41,669 bases of DNA from JAZSMJ01 sp045535815 (GTDB lineage: Bacteria; Bacillota; Clostridia; Oscillospirales; CAG-272): contig JAZSMJ010000046.1 in the NCBI GenBank assembly GCA_045535815.1, positions 1 to 41,669 of the forward strand, in the 5' to 3' direction. The notes beneath the pieces were generated by a model. The model did not search any database. It saw only the letters and a program-made list of their open reading frames with translations, and had not been told where the DNA came from. The translations under genes were made by a program, and so were the position numbers. Of this stretch, positions 25,443-32,535 are shown in pieces (the first letter of the stretch is position 1; each line of letters starts with the position of its first letter).

Positions 25443-26570
25443 TCACTTATCAAGAAAATCCACTTCTACAAAATAATTCTGTCTTCTGTTCAAATCGTAT
25501 GCAAATACAACTCTTCCATTATTAAGCACAAGCGGTGCAGGATATGAAAAATTACCGCCCGTTGCAACGTTTTCCTTTATGTACCAGCTCTCCATCTCGT
25601 CGTTACTTATCCATATTGAAAGCGGATCTCGTACAGAGCATTTACCTATTTCTCCTCCGCTATCGTTATGGAACAGGGCGATCCTTCCGTCAGGAAGTCT
25701 GAGAAGATTAGCAAGAGTTGATGCATTTTTGATATCGGTCTGATATGCCTCGCACCACGTTCTTCCGCCGTCATCACTGTCGCTTCTCCAGAGATAACCA
25801 CCCCATTCTGCACGCATCAGCATAACGAGTCTTCCGGATTTAAGCTCTATCAAAGTAGGTTCGCCGAGATACAGCGGACGGTTACTTACCCCGCCAAGCA
25901 TTTTAAACTCGCTGAAATCCTCGTTTGATTCAAATACTGCACAGCCTGAGCGGTAGTTTGAAAATACATAAGGAATAGAAGATTTTCCGTCTTCAAGCAC
26001 CATAGAAGCTGCCTCTTCCTCTGTCTTTGCAAAAGCAAGCTGCTCTGCCGATGCGGTAAGTGGCCTTTCTCTCTTTGTATACGTCTGAGCTGCAAACAAA
26101 ATTCTGCCGTCTGACGTTACTATCCTCCAGCACAGAGATGCAGACATTCCCTCTTGATCAACCAATGTTATTGGCTTCACTTCTCCCCACGTTTTACCGT
26201 TATCGTAAGATTCACTTCTATAATATTTCCAGACGGCATACTGCTCTTCAATAGGAAGCTTTGCAGCAAACTTTACAAGCTTATCCTTTGATCTTAGAAG
26301 CATTGCACCGCCGAATCCCTCTTTGTCGCTTTCAACGAACATTTCAGGCTCGCTCCAGCTTTTACCGAGATCACATGAACGTGATATCAGCATGCAATTA
26401 TCCGATGCAGGCTCTGTATCTGCGCCTGACAGCCACACGCATAAAAGCTCACCACTTGGCGTTTGTGTTATGACCGGTGCACAAGCAAGCTTGTAATCTA
26501 CACCGTTATGCTTCCATCCACAGTCTCCGTTAAAAACAAGATTTTGACTGATTTTTATTTGGCTTGACAT
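25443..26570 (-). CDS. cytosolic sialidase-like beta-propeller protein, copy 2
   Basis: A 375-aa paralogue of the next gene, alignable end to end; shared stretches include NFSYPAPLVLNNG versus NFSYPSPLILDNG and WYIKENVATGG in both. Asp boxes are SCDLGKSW, SYDNGKTW and SDDGGRTW. The RIP-like Arg of copy 1 is Lys here (YKLACAP), and copy 1 has a longer loop after EEEAANM, so the pair has diverged. There is no signal peptide. A clear promoter (26602-26630) and AGGAG site precede ATG 26570; this gene heads the two-gene operon. Function as a glycosidase is inferred from fold only. Confidence 0.78.
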   Translation of the reverse strand: MSSQIKISQNLVFNGDCGWKHNGVDYKLACAPVITQTPSGELLCVWLSGADTEPASDNCMLISRSCDLGKSWSEPEMFVESDKEGFGGAMLLRSKDKLVKFAAKLPIEEQYAVWKYYRSESYDNGKTWGEVKPITLVDQEGMSASLCWRIVTSDGRILFAAQTYTKRERPLTASAEQLAFAKTEEEAASMVLEDGKSSIPYVFSNYRSGCAVFESNEDFSEFKMLGGVSNRPLYLGEPTLIELKSGRLVMLMRAEWGGYLWRSDSDDGGRTWCEAYQTDIKNASTLANLLRLPDGRIALFHNDSGGEIGKCSVRDPLSIWISNDEMESWYIKENVATGGNFSYPAPLVLNNGRVVFAYDLNRRQNYFVEVDFLDK

Positions 26571-26601
26571 ACCATTCTCCTAAATAAAACACTGTATCTG
26601 C

Positions 26602-26630
26602 ATTGTATCATTTATACCTGCAAAAATCAA
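26602..26630 (-). promoter_or_regulatory. promoter of the sialidase-like pair
   Basis: On the minus strand: TTGATT, 17-nt spacer, TACAAT with an extended TGA. Confidence 0.7.
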
Positions 26631-26664
26631 TAGTATAAGACAAAAAATATTTGCATTTCAGCAA

Positions 26665-26693
26665 AAAAGCATCGGAATTTATCCGATGCTTTT
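26665..26693 (-). terminator. terminator overlapping the end of bcp
   Basis: A 12-bp stem (AAAAGCATCGGA / TCCGATGCTTTT) with a T6 run on the minus strand. Its 5' arm is made of the last bcp codons. Confidence 0.85.
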
Positions 26694-27146
26694 TGAAAGA
26701 TATTCAAGTATTTCCGCAGCGTTTGTATCGGGCTTAACCTTGGGCATTATTTTTTCTATAATTCCCTGCTCATCAATAACAAACGTCGTTCTCACAACTC
26801 CCATTGAAGTTTTACCGTAAAGCTTCTTTTCCTGCCAGACACCGTATGCTTTTATTGCTGAAAGCTCCGGGTCTGAGAGAAGCACAAAAGGCAAAGAATA
26901 CTTTTCAGCAAACTTAACGTGTGACTGCACGCTGTCCTTGCTTATGCCTATAACTACAACACCTTTTTTCTCAAACTCACCGTATGCTCCTGCAAATGCG
27001 CAAGCCTGACGGGTGCATCCCGGCGTATTATCCTTAGGATAAAAATATAATACTACCTTATTACCTGCAAAATCAGAAAGCGATACTGAATTTTCATCTT
27101 TATCCTTTAACGTGAAATCCGGCGCCTTCATTCCAACTTCTATCAT
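26679..27146 (-). CDS. bcp: thioredoxin-dependent thiol peroxidase (BCP)
   Basis: A 155-aa peroxiredoxin of the BCP/PrxQ class that reduces hydrogen and organic peroxides in the cytosol. The peroxidatic C44 lies in NTPGCTRQAC and the resolving C49 is five residues later, the atypical 2-Cys arrangement. VVLYFYPKD, VVIGISKDSVQSH and SMGVVRTTFVID are further family marks. The start is ATG 27146 with AGGTGA just upstream; a GTG 9 nt earlier would sit on that site. It lies downstream of potD beyond a terminator, so it may have its own weak promoter. Confidence 0.95.
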   Translation of the reverse strand: MIEVGMKAPDFTLKDKDENSVSLSDFAGNKVVLYFYPKDNTPGCTRQACAFAGAYGEFEKKGVVVIGISKDSVQSHVKFAEKYSLPFVLLSDPELSAIKAYGVWQEKKLYGKTSMGVVRTTFVIDEQGIIEKIMPKVKPDTNAAEILEYLSKSIG

Positions 27147-27176
27147 TACTATCACCTATTTTTCCATATTATTTTT

Positions 27177-27209
27177 AAAAGGCGAAGAATAAAATCATCT
27201 TCGCCTTTT
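27177..27209 (-). terminator. terminator of the pot operon
   Basis: A 12-bp stem (AAAAGGCGAAGA / TCTTCGCCTTTT) follows potD and precedes bcp. Confidence 0.85.
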
Positions 27210-27213
27210 ATCA

Positions 27214-28326
27214 TCAGTTGATCTTAACCTCTTCCCAAAGGGTATTTATATAGTCGAGCATTTCGGTGCTGAGATTGCGGTATGCATATTCATTATACAT
27301 CTGAGCAAAATCTCCAAGCTCGGGATAAAGTATAGCCATTGCATCCTCACCCATATCGTCTATATAGGTCTGATTTTCATAAACCACACGGTTGGGAGAT
27401 GCATAGTAGGTATACTCTGCATTTGCAATTGCAGGATCCTCGGAGAGCATATAATTTATGAATATCTCAGCAAGCTCCTTGTTCTGACAGCTTGAGGGGA
27501 TACACATAGCGTCTATATAGGTATTTGTGCGCTCGGGATAATAGAATTTGAGGTCTACGTTCTCTGCCTGAGCATCCACCATTGTAAAGTAGTCTCCTGC
27601 ATAGTAGGCTCCGATTGCCGTTTCGCCCGATTCCATAAGATTGTATATCTCATCCATTACCTGACCGTAACACAAGGGACGCTGAGTAATAAGCTCCTGA
27701 AGCGCTCTGTCCCAAACAGTTTTATCGGTAGAGTTTACGTCAAGACCAAGCTTATACATTGCTGTTCCGAACGCATCTCTGGGGTTGTTGAACTGGAGTA
27801 TGTCACCTGAATACTTATCGTTCCACATAAGCTCCCAATCTATAGCATCAGCTTCATCTACAACGTTTGCATTGTAAATAATGCCTACGATACCGTATGC
27901 ATAAGGAACGGTATACTTATTTTCAGAGTCGTAATAAAGTCCTTTAAACGCATCGTTTATATTGCTGTAATTGGGGATATTATCAAAATTCAAAGGAAGA
28001 AGCATATCCTCTTCAATCATACGTGCGATCATATAGTCGGACGGAAATACAACGTCATAGCTGACCGCACCGCTTGATAGCTTATTATACATATCCTCGT
28101 TTGAAGCAAAGGTCGTATAATTAACCTTCACCTTCTGACCGTAGGTCTCCTCATACCAGTCCTCAAATTCCGAAATGGTATCAAAGCTACCTTCGCTTCC
28201 GTCGGATATATACTCACCCCAGTTATAAACGTTGAGAGTAAGACGGTCCGACCCGCCACATCCGACTGTCATAAAGCAAACGGACAACAAAAGCAATGCA
28301 AAAAAAACAATGGTAAACTTCTTCAT
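27214..28326 (-). CDS. potD: spermidine/putrescine-binding lipoprotein PotD
   Basis: A 370-aa solute-binding lipoprotein. The signal peptide ends in a lipobox with C23 (MTVGC). The mature protein is PotD/PotF-like: LNVYNWGEYI at the start, YDVVFPSDYMIARM, VPYAYGIVGIIYN, EIYNLMESGETAIGAYYAGDY and MCIPSSCQNKELAEIFINYML. It captures polyamines outside the membrane and delivers them to PotBC. An AAGGAG site precedes ATG 28326. It is the last gene of potABCD, 29 nt after potC. Exact ligand preference cannot be told from sequence. Confidence 0.94.
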   Translation of the reverse strand: MKKFTIVFFALLLLSVCFMTVGCGGSDRLTLNVYNWGEYISDGSEGSFDTISEFEDWYEETYGQKVKVNYTTFASNEDMYNKLSSGAVSYDVVFPSDYMIARMIEEDMLLPLNFDNIPNYSNINDAFKGLYYDSENKYTVPYAYGIVGIIYNANVVDEADAIDWELMWNDKYSGDILQFNNPRDAFGTAMYKLGLDVNSTDKTVWDRALQELITQRPLCYGQVMDEIYNLMESGETAIGAYYAGDYFTMVDAQAENVDLKFYYPERTNTYIDAMCIPSSCQNKELAEIFINYMLSEDPAIANAEYTYYASPNRVVYENQTYIDDMGEDAMAILYPELGDFAQMYNEYAYRNLSTEMLDYINTLWEEVKIN

Positions 28327-28355
28327 TTTTTTCTCCTTAGAAACTTATTTATGCT

Positions 28356-29168
28356 TTACTTTCTCTTTTTGTTTTTAAGCTCACGGCTATCTTTACTGTC
28401 TACGACGTTGCTTATAAGCAAAAGAGCAAGTATAACGAAGAATATAATAATTGCAAGTGCATACATCTTGGGTGTGACCGTCTTTTTGGTCATACCGTAT
28501 ATATGCACCGGAAGGGTCTGAAATCCGTTTCCTGCAGTAAAATAACTGATAACAAAGTCATCAAGAGATAACGTGAACGCCATTATCGCACCGGTGACGA
28601 CACCCGGCATTATCTCGGGAAGCTCTGCTCTGAAGAACGCTCTGACAGGTGTGCATCCAAGATCCATAGCAGCCTCATGAAGAGATTTATCCATCTGAGC
28701 AAGCTTTGGAAGAACCTGCAATATAACGTAAGGCAAGCAGAACGTAACGTGTGCTGCAAGCATGGTCCAGAAATTAAGGCTGTCGGTAAGGCCGAAAAAT
28801 CCGCCTATAAAAACGAACATCAGCATAAGCGATATACCGGTAATTATATCCGGGTTGGTCATCGGTATATCCGTTACCGTATTCATTACCGTTCTGTACC
28901 AGCGTGAGCGCAGCTTATTAATTCCGACTGCAGCAGCAGTACCCATTACGGTTGATATTACGGTTGCAGAAAGGGCGAGCACTACTGAATTTCTGAGAGA
29001 TTCAAGCGTGTTGCTGTCATTGAAAAGCTCTTTATACCATTTTAATGAAAATCCGGAAAATACCGCAAGGCTTTTCGCTTCGTTAAACGAAAATACCAAA
29101 AGCACTGCGATGGGTGCAAACAAAAAGATAAATATAAGAGCCGTGTATATCTTCGAGGTTATCTTCAT
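28356..29168 (-). CDS. potC: polyamine ABC transporter permease PotC
   Basis: A 270-aa inner-membrane permease with about six helices. The EAA loop that docks onto PotA reads EAAMDLGCTPVRAFFRAELPEIMPG (shown in part in family alignments as EAAxDLGxxxxxxFxxxxLP). The N-terminus is a membrane anchor (IYTALIFIFLFAPIAVLLVF), followed by YSFNEAK-like FSFNEAKSLAVFSGFSLKWY. GGAGGTG precedes ATG 29168, which overlaps the potB stop by 4 nt (ATGA type). Confidence 0.94.
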   Translation of the reverse strand: MKITSKIYTALIFIFLFAPIAVLLVFSFNEAKSLAVFSGFSLKWYKELFNDSNTLESLRNSVVLALSATVISTVMGTAAAVGINKLRSRWYRTVMNTVTDIPMTNPDIITGISLMLMFVFIGGFFGLTDSLNFWTMLAAHVTFCLPYVILQVLPKLAQMDKSLHEAAMDLGCTPVRAFFRAELPEIMPGVVTGAIMAFTLSLDDFVISYFTAGNGFQTLPVHIYGMTKKTVTPKMYALAIIIFFVILALLLISNVVDSKDSRELKNKKRK

Positions 29169-30055
29169 TTGTTTTCACCTCCGTAAACATGACGCGCGGT
29201 GAAATACTTCATTATAGCCATACCTATAAGCAGTATGACCATCAGAATAAAGGCTATTGCAGCTGCAAAATGCATATTGTTGGCAATATACTGTCCCTCA
29301 ATAGCGTCACCTATAAGGAAGAATTTACCGTTTCCGAGCTTTTGTGAGATATAGAATGTACTGATAGACGGAATAAGCACCATAGTTATTCCCGAAACAA
29401 CACCGGGAAGGCTGAGCGGAAAGATAACTCTTCTCAGAACTGCAAGGCTGTTGCATCCAAGGTCTCTTGCCGCCTCAATTAGCTTATCGTCCATTTTAGC
29501 CATTACCGAGTATATAGGCAATATCATATACGGAAAATAGTCGTATACCATACCTATAATAACCGCTGTTTCAGTTCCTATAATATGAACTGTGCCAAGT
29601 CCTAATTTCCCCAGAATGCCGTTCATAATACCGGTATCCTGCAGTATGGTCATCCATGCATAGGTACGGATGAGGAAGTTCATCCACATCGGTATCATTA
29701 TAAGCGTCATCATTATCTTCTGTGATCTCTCGGATGAGTGAGCCATTATATACGCCATGGGATAACCAAGCAAAAGACATATAGCAGTTGATATTACCGC
29801 AAGCTTTAAGGATCTTCCGAAGATTAGAAGATAGGTATATACCTCCTTAGAGCTTCCGTCATCCTGAATGACGTTACTTGTGGCGGTAAAAAATCTTGTA
29901 ATGTTTTCAGTGGTAAAATTAAAGTCGTTATCTGTAAAAGCATAATATGCAATAAAGATAAGCGGAACCACTATAAATATGAGTGACCAGAGCGAATACG
30001 GTATAAGCGGAAGACTTATACCCTTGCGCTTGCCACCGGTTGCGACCTTATTCAT
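29165..30055 (-). CDS. potB: polyamine ABC transporter permease PotB
   Basis: A 296-aa permease with about six membrane segments. The EAA loop is EAARDLGCNSLAVLRRVIFP, followed by LPGVVSGITMVLIPS. The N-terminal helix starts near LIPYSLWSLIFIVVPLIFIA. It pairs with PotC as the channel of the importer. Its ATG overlaps the potA stop by 4 nt, with a GGAGGTG site in the potA 3' end, so translation is coupled. Confidence 0.94.
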   Translation of the reverse strand: MNKVATGGKRKGISLPLIPYSLWSLIFIVVPLIFIAYYAFTDNDFNFTTENITRFFTATSNVIQDDGSSKEVYTYLLIFGRSLKLAVISTAICLLLGYPMAYIMAHSSERSQKIMMTLIMIPMWMNFLIRTYAWMTILQDTGIMNGILGKLGLGTVHIIGTETAVIIGMVYDYFPYMILPIYSVMAKMDDKLIEAARDLGCNSLAVLRRVIFPLSLPGVVSGITMVLIPSISTFYISQKLGNGKFFLIGDAIEGQYIANNMHFAAAIAFILMVILLIGMAIMKYFTARHVYGGENK

Positions 30056-31170
30056 TCCTGATCGTCACCTCCGGGGTTGGCAAGCTCGTCAAGCTCATTG
30101 GAGAACGAAGAATAATCTCCGAACATTCCCGAATATTTGGATTTTTTCATTATGTGGATCGCATCGGGCTCAAGATAAATGCCGATACGCTCATTCATCT
30201 CTACAGAATCGGTCGTCTGTATCATCCACTTAAAGCCGTTTATATCAACTATTATTTCGTTGTGAACACCCATAAAGGTAACTGAGGTAACTATTCCCTT
30301 CAGCATACCCTTTTCTTCGGGAACGATGTCAACGTCCTCAGGACGCACTACAACGTCTACGGGCTCGTTTTTGTTAAAGCCTGTATCAAGGCATTCAAAA
30401 ACGTGACCGCCAACTCTTACACGGTAATCCTCAAGCATCACGCCGTCAAGAATATTACTCTCGCCTATAAAGTCTGCTACGAAAGCGTTGACCGGCTCGT
30501 TATATATATCGTGAGGAGTTCCTATCTGCTGTATCTTACCCTCGCTCATTACGACGATGGTATCGGACATGCTCATTGCCTCTTCCTGATCGTGCGTAAC
30601 GAAAATAAAGGTAATACCGGTACTCTGCTGTATCTTTTTGAGCTCCTGCTGCATATCCTTTCTGAGCTTGAGGTCAAGAGCGCCGAGAGGCTCGTCAAGC
30701 AAAAGCACCTTAGGCTTGTTGATGAGTGCACGTGCAATAGCAACTCTCTGCTGCTGTCCGCCCGAAAGGCTTGTAACACGTCTTTCGGCAAATCCCGAAA
30801 GCATAACGAGAGAGAGCATCTTATTTACTTCTTCGGTGATCTCATTCTTTGGCACCTTACGCTCACGCAACGGAAATGCAACGTTTTCAAAAACGTTCAG
30901 ATGAGGGAAAAGAGCATACTTCTGAAAAACAGTATTAACGTTTCTCTTATATGCCGGAGTATCGTTTATACGCTCATTCATAAATATGATATCACCGCTG
31001 TCGGGATGTTCAAATCCGCCTATAAGACGAAGAGTTGTCGTCTTTCCGCATCCGGAAGGTCCGAGCAGAGTGACAAACTCATTGTCGTGAATATCAAGAC
31101 TGATATTATCAAGTATAGTTTCACCGTCAAACGCCTTGGATATATTTTTAAGCTCGATTATCTTTTTCAT
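30052..31170 (-). CDS. potA: polyamine ABC transporter ATPase PotA
   Basis: A 372-aa ABC ATPase. Walker A is GPSGCGKT (37-44), the Q-loop is VFQKYALFPHLNVFENVAF, the signature is SLSGGQQQRVAIARAL, Walker B is VLLLDEPLGALD and the switch His is in FVTHDQEEAM. The C-terminal region (about 240-350) is a TOBE-type regulatory domain. It powers PotBC. It is the first gene of potABCD. A strong intrinsic terminator (31205-31239) lies only 34 nt upstream of the ATG, leaving no room for a promoter between, which implies readthrough or attenuation control. Confidence 0.95.
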   Translation of the reverse strand: MKKIIELKNISKAFDGETILDNISLDIHDNEFVTLLGPSGCGKTTTLRLIGGFEHPDSGDIIFMNERINDTPAYKRNVNTVFQKYALFPHLNVFENVAFPLRERKVPKNEITEEVNKMLSLVMLSGFAERRVTSLSGGQQQRVAIARALINKPKVLLLDEPLGALDLKLRKDMQQELKKIQQSTGITFIFVTHDQEEAMSMSDTIVVMSEGKIQQIGTPHDIYNEPVNAFVADFIGESNILDGVMLEDYRVRVGGHVFECLDTGFNKNEPVDVVVRPEDVDIVPEEKGMLKGIVTSVTFMGVHNEIIVDINGFKWMIQTTDSVEMNERIGIYLEPDAIHIMKKSKYSGMFGDYSSFSNELDELANPGGDDQE

Positions 31171-31204
31171 ATTTATCCCTCTCTTGAATAAGTCCGTTAC
31201 ACTG

Positions 31205-31239
31205 AAAAAAGTGGTATGCTGTCATTCAGCATACCACTT
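31205..31239 (-). terminator. intrinsic terminator just upstream of potA
   Basis: A 13-bp perfect stem (31209-31221 with 31227-31239, 5-nt loop TCATT) is followed by six T on the minus strand. It ends the structured RNA upstream and sits in the potA leader, so it may be an attenuator. I did not find an obvious antiterminator complementary to its 5' arm. Confidence 0.85.
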
Positions 31240-31613
31240 GTAAATAACGATATTATCCGGAAAATGCTTGCGAAAAAAGACGCAAAAATTTCTAAGCGAT
31301 CTTACCGTATCGAATATCAATGGATCAGAGTCTATATAGCAAAGATTACTTTTACTACTCTTATTGACCATTTTACAAGTTTTATGCCTCATGGCATCGG
31401 TTTATAGTAACCAACTTAGCAAAACTGAGCTTTTAACTCAATCAATAAGGCAACAGAAGTTGCCAACCGTTTTCACGGTTTTCGGCATTCGACCCGGCTG
31501 TCCGTATGGCCTTAGGCGATATAAAAATATCGGCGGTCTGAATATCTTGCTTCAGAGTCCCTCCATTACCGAGACAAGCAAGTTTTAACATTGATAATAT
31601 TTCTATTTGTTTG
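31205..31613 (-). ncRNA. large structured RNA or potA leader, class not assigned
   Basis: About 400 nt between its own promoter (31620-31648) and terminator (31205-31239), with no credible protein gene. A closing helix joins 31589-31602 to 31313-31322 (ATCAATG with CATTGAT, extended by A/T pairs). Inside are compact hairpins at 31537-31556, 31517-31532, two adjacent ones at 31465-31480 and 31449-31464, 31399-31412, and 31384-31397. The loop 31546-31552 can pair with 31576-31582 (seven bases, AAGCAAG with CTTGCTT), a probable pseudoknot. It does not show the conserved cores I know for RNase P RNA, tmRNA, SRP RNA or T-boxes. The widespread clostridial raiA-type RNA is one family to test, but I cannot confirm it from memory. 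Confidence 0.7.
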
Positions 31614-31619
31614 ACATTA

Positions 31620-31648
31620 ATTGTATCACAACATTTTCTCAAATGCAA
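31620..31648 (-). promoter_or_regulatory. promoter of the structured RNA / pot leader
   Basis: On the minus strand: TTGCAT, 17-nt spacer, TACAAT. Predicted start is about 31613, just before the closing helix. Confidence 0.7.
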
Positions 31649-31656
31649 TAGTTTTA

Positions 31657-31685
31657 TCGTGATTTTTCTATTTTTTTCGTGATTT
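31657..31685. repeat. two direct repeats upstream of the structured-RNA promoter
   Basis: TCGTGATTT occurs at 31657-31665 and 31677-31685, a 20-bp period, beginning 9 bp upstream of the -35 box. This is the position expected for an activator site. Confidence 0.45.
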
Positions 31686-31782
31686 AACGCAAATAATAGG
31701 GCTTTGCGCCCATTATATCAGCTTATTTTCCAAAATCCTCTCAATAAATCCATTATTCTCACTTATACTCTGTTTATCGTAT

Positions 31783-31821
31783 AAAAAAGCAAGGACAGAA
31801 AAGCCTGCGTTCTCTGTCCTT
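31783..31821 (-). terminator. terminator of the superoxide reductase gene
   Basis: A 9-bp stem (AAGGACAGA / TCTGTCCTT) with a 13-nt loop, then GCTTTTTT on the minus strand. Confidence 0.8.
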
Positions 31822-31838
31822 AGATTATTGTCAGTAAA

Positions 31839-32456
31839 TTATTTTGAAAGCTCTGCGGAAATTATCGAAATAACCTTATTGTAACAGCCACCGCATCCCG
31901 TTGAGCATTTGGTAGTGTTTTTTACGTCTTCAAATACGTCAAGAAGCTTATCGATATCACTGTGCTTATGAACTTCATCAAGGATATCAAAATAGCTTAC
32001 GTTGTTGCATTTACATACGGTATAATTTTCGTTGGTTTCGGTATCCACAGGCTTAAGATCGCAAACGACCTTCTCTTCTATATCTGCCTTCCAAAGTCCG
32101 TGAAGATTACAGTAAGCATACACAGCTACCGGAGTCTCGCCGTAGAGAGCAAAGGTTACGGAAGGAGAGCTTCCCACTTCAAGACACTTGCGCTGTCCGC
32201 CCTTATCTGTCTGCAAATATACCCACTGTATACTATGCTCTTGCGTCATGGGATGAGCAACCTCGCCAACCTGAACGGTTACAATATTGTCCGATACGTA
32301 AGCCACGGGAATATGCTTTTCTTCACTTGCCTCAACAGCACCTGCCTCAAGCTTCTTCATCTTTTGTCCGCAACACATCATAGGAACGCCTGCATCGTGT
32401 ATCATTCCTATAAGTTTTCCGCAATGCTCGCAAATATAAAATCTGTTTTCGCACAT
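31839..32456 (-). CDS. desulfoferrodoxin-type superoxide reductase fused to a BFD domain
   Basis: A 205-aa fusion. Residues 1-36 are the rubredoxin-like Dx domain with C9, C12, C28 and C29 binding an iron centre. Residues about 37-125 are the superoxide reductase domain, with expected iron ligands H48 (KHIPV), H68, H74, C116 and H119 (YCNLHGLW). Residues about 145-205 are a BFD-like [2Fe-2S] domain (C148-x-C150; CSTGCGGC 184-191). It reduces superoxide to peroxide without making oxygen; the BFD domain probably supplies electrons (inference). The start MCENRF is set by GGAGG 9 nt upstream; a GTG 15 nt earlier overlaps that site. Confidence 0.92.
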   Translation of the reverse strand: MCENRFYICEHCGKLIGMIHDAGVPMMCCGQKMKKLEAGAVEASEEKHIPVAYVSDNIVTVQVGEVAHPMTQEHSIQWVYLQTDKGGQRKCLEVGSSPSVTFALYGETPVAVYAYCNLHGLWKADIEEKVVCDLKPVDTETNENYTVCKCNNVSYFDILDEVHKHSDIDKLLDVFEDVKNTTKCSTGCGGCYNKVISIISAELSK

Positions 32457-32491
32457 AATCGTTTCCTCCACACAAATTAAATTGCTATATT

Positions 32492-32520
32492 ATTATATCA
32501 CTGTAAATCAAAAATGTAAA
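32492..32520 (-). promoter_or_regulatory. promoter of the superoxide reductase gene
   Basis: On the minus strand: TTTACA, 17-nt spacer, TATAAT with an extended TGA. Confidence 0.75.
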
Positions 32521-32535
32521 CCTTATTTTTATAAA

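Noticed and set aside
24311..26570. Naming the propeller pair nanH sialidases
   Set aside because: Asp boxes define the fold only; the arginine triad and secretion signal of typical sialidases are not established, and no sialic acid pathway is nearby.
30403..31191. 262-codon open frame on the plus strand across potA
   Set aside because: It is antisense to a clear potA with every ABC motif, and the translation has no recognisable domain or good ribosome site.
31205..31613. RNase P RNA, tmRNA, SRP RNA or T-box leader
   Set aside because: None of the conserved cores I know (GAGGAAAGUCC, tRNA-like CCA end, GGAAGGAAGC, GGUGGUACCGCG) is present on the minus strand.
31216..31648. Small open frames inside the region upstream of potA
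   Set aside because: They lack ribosome sites, have low-complexity translations, and overlap the structured RNA hairpins.
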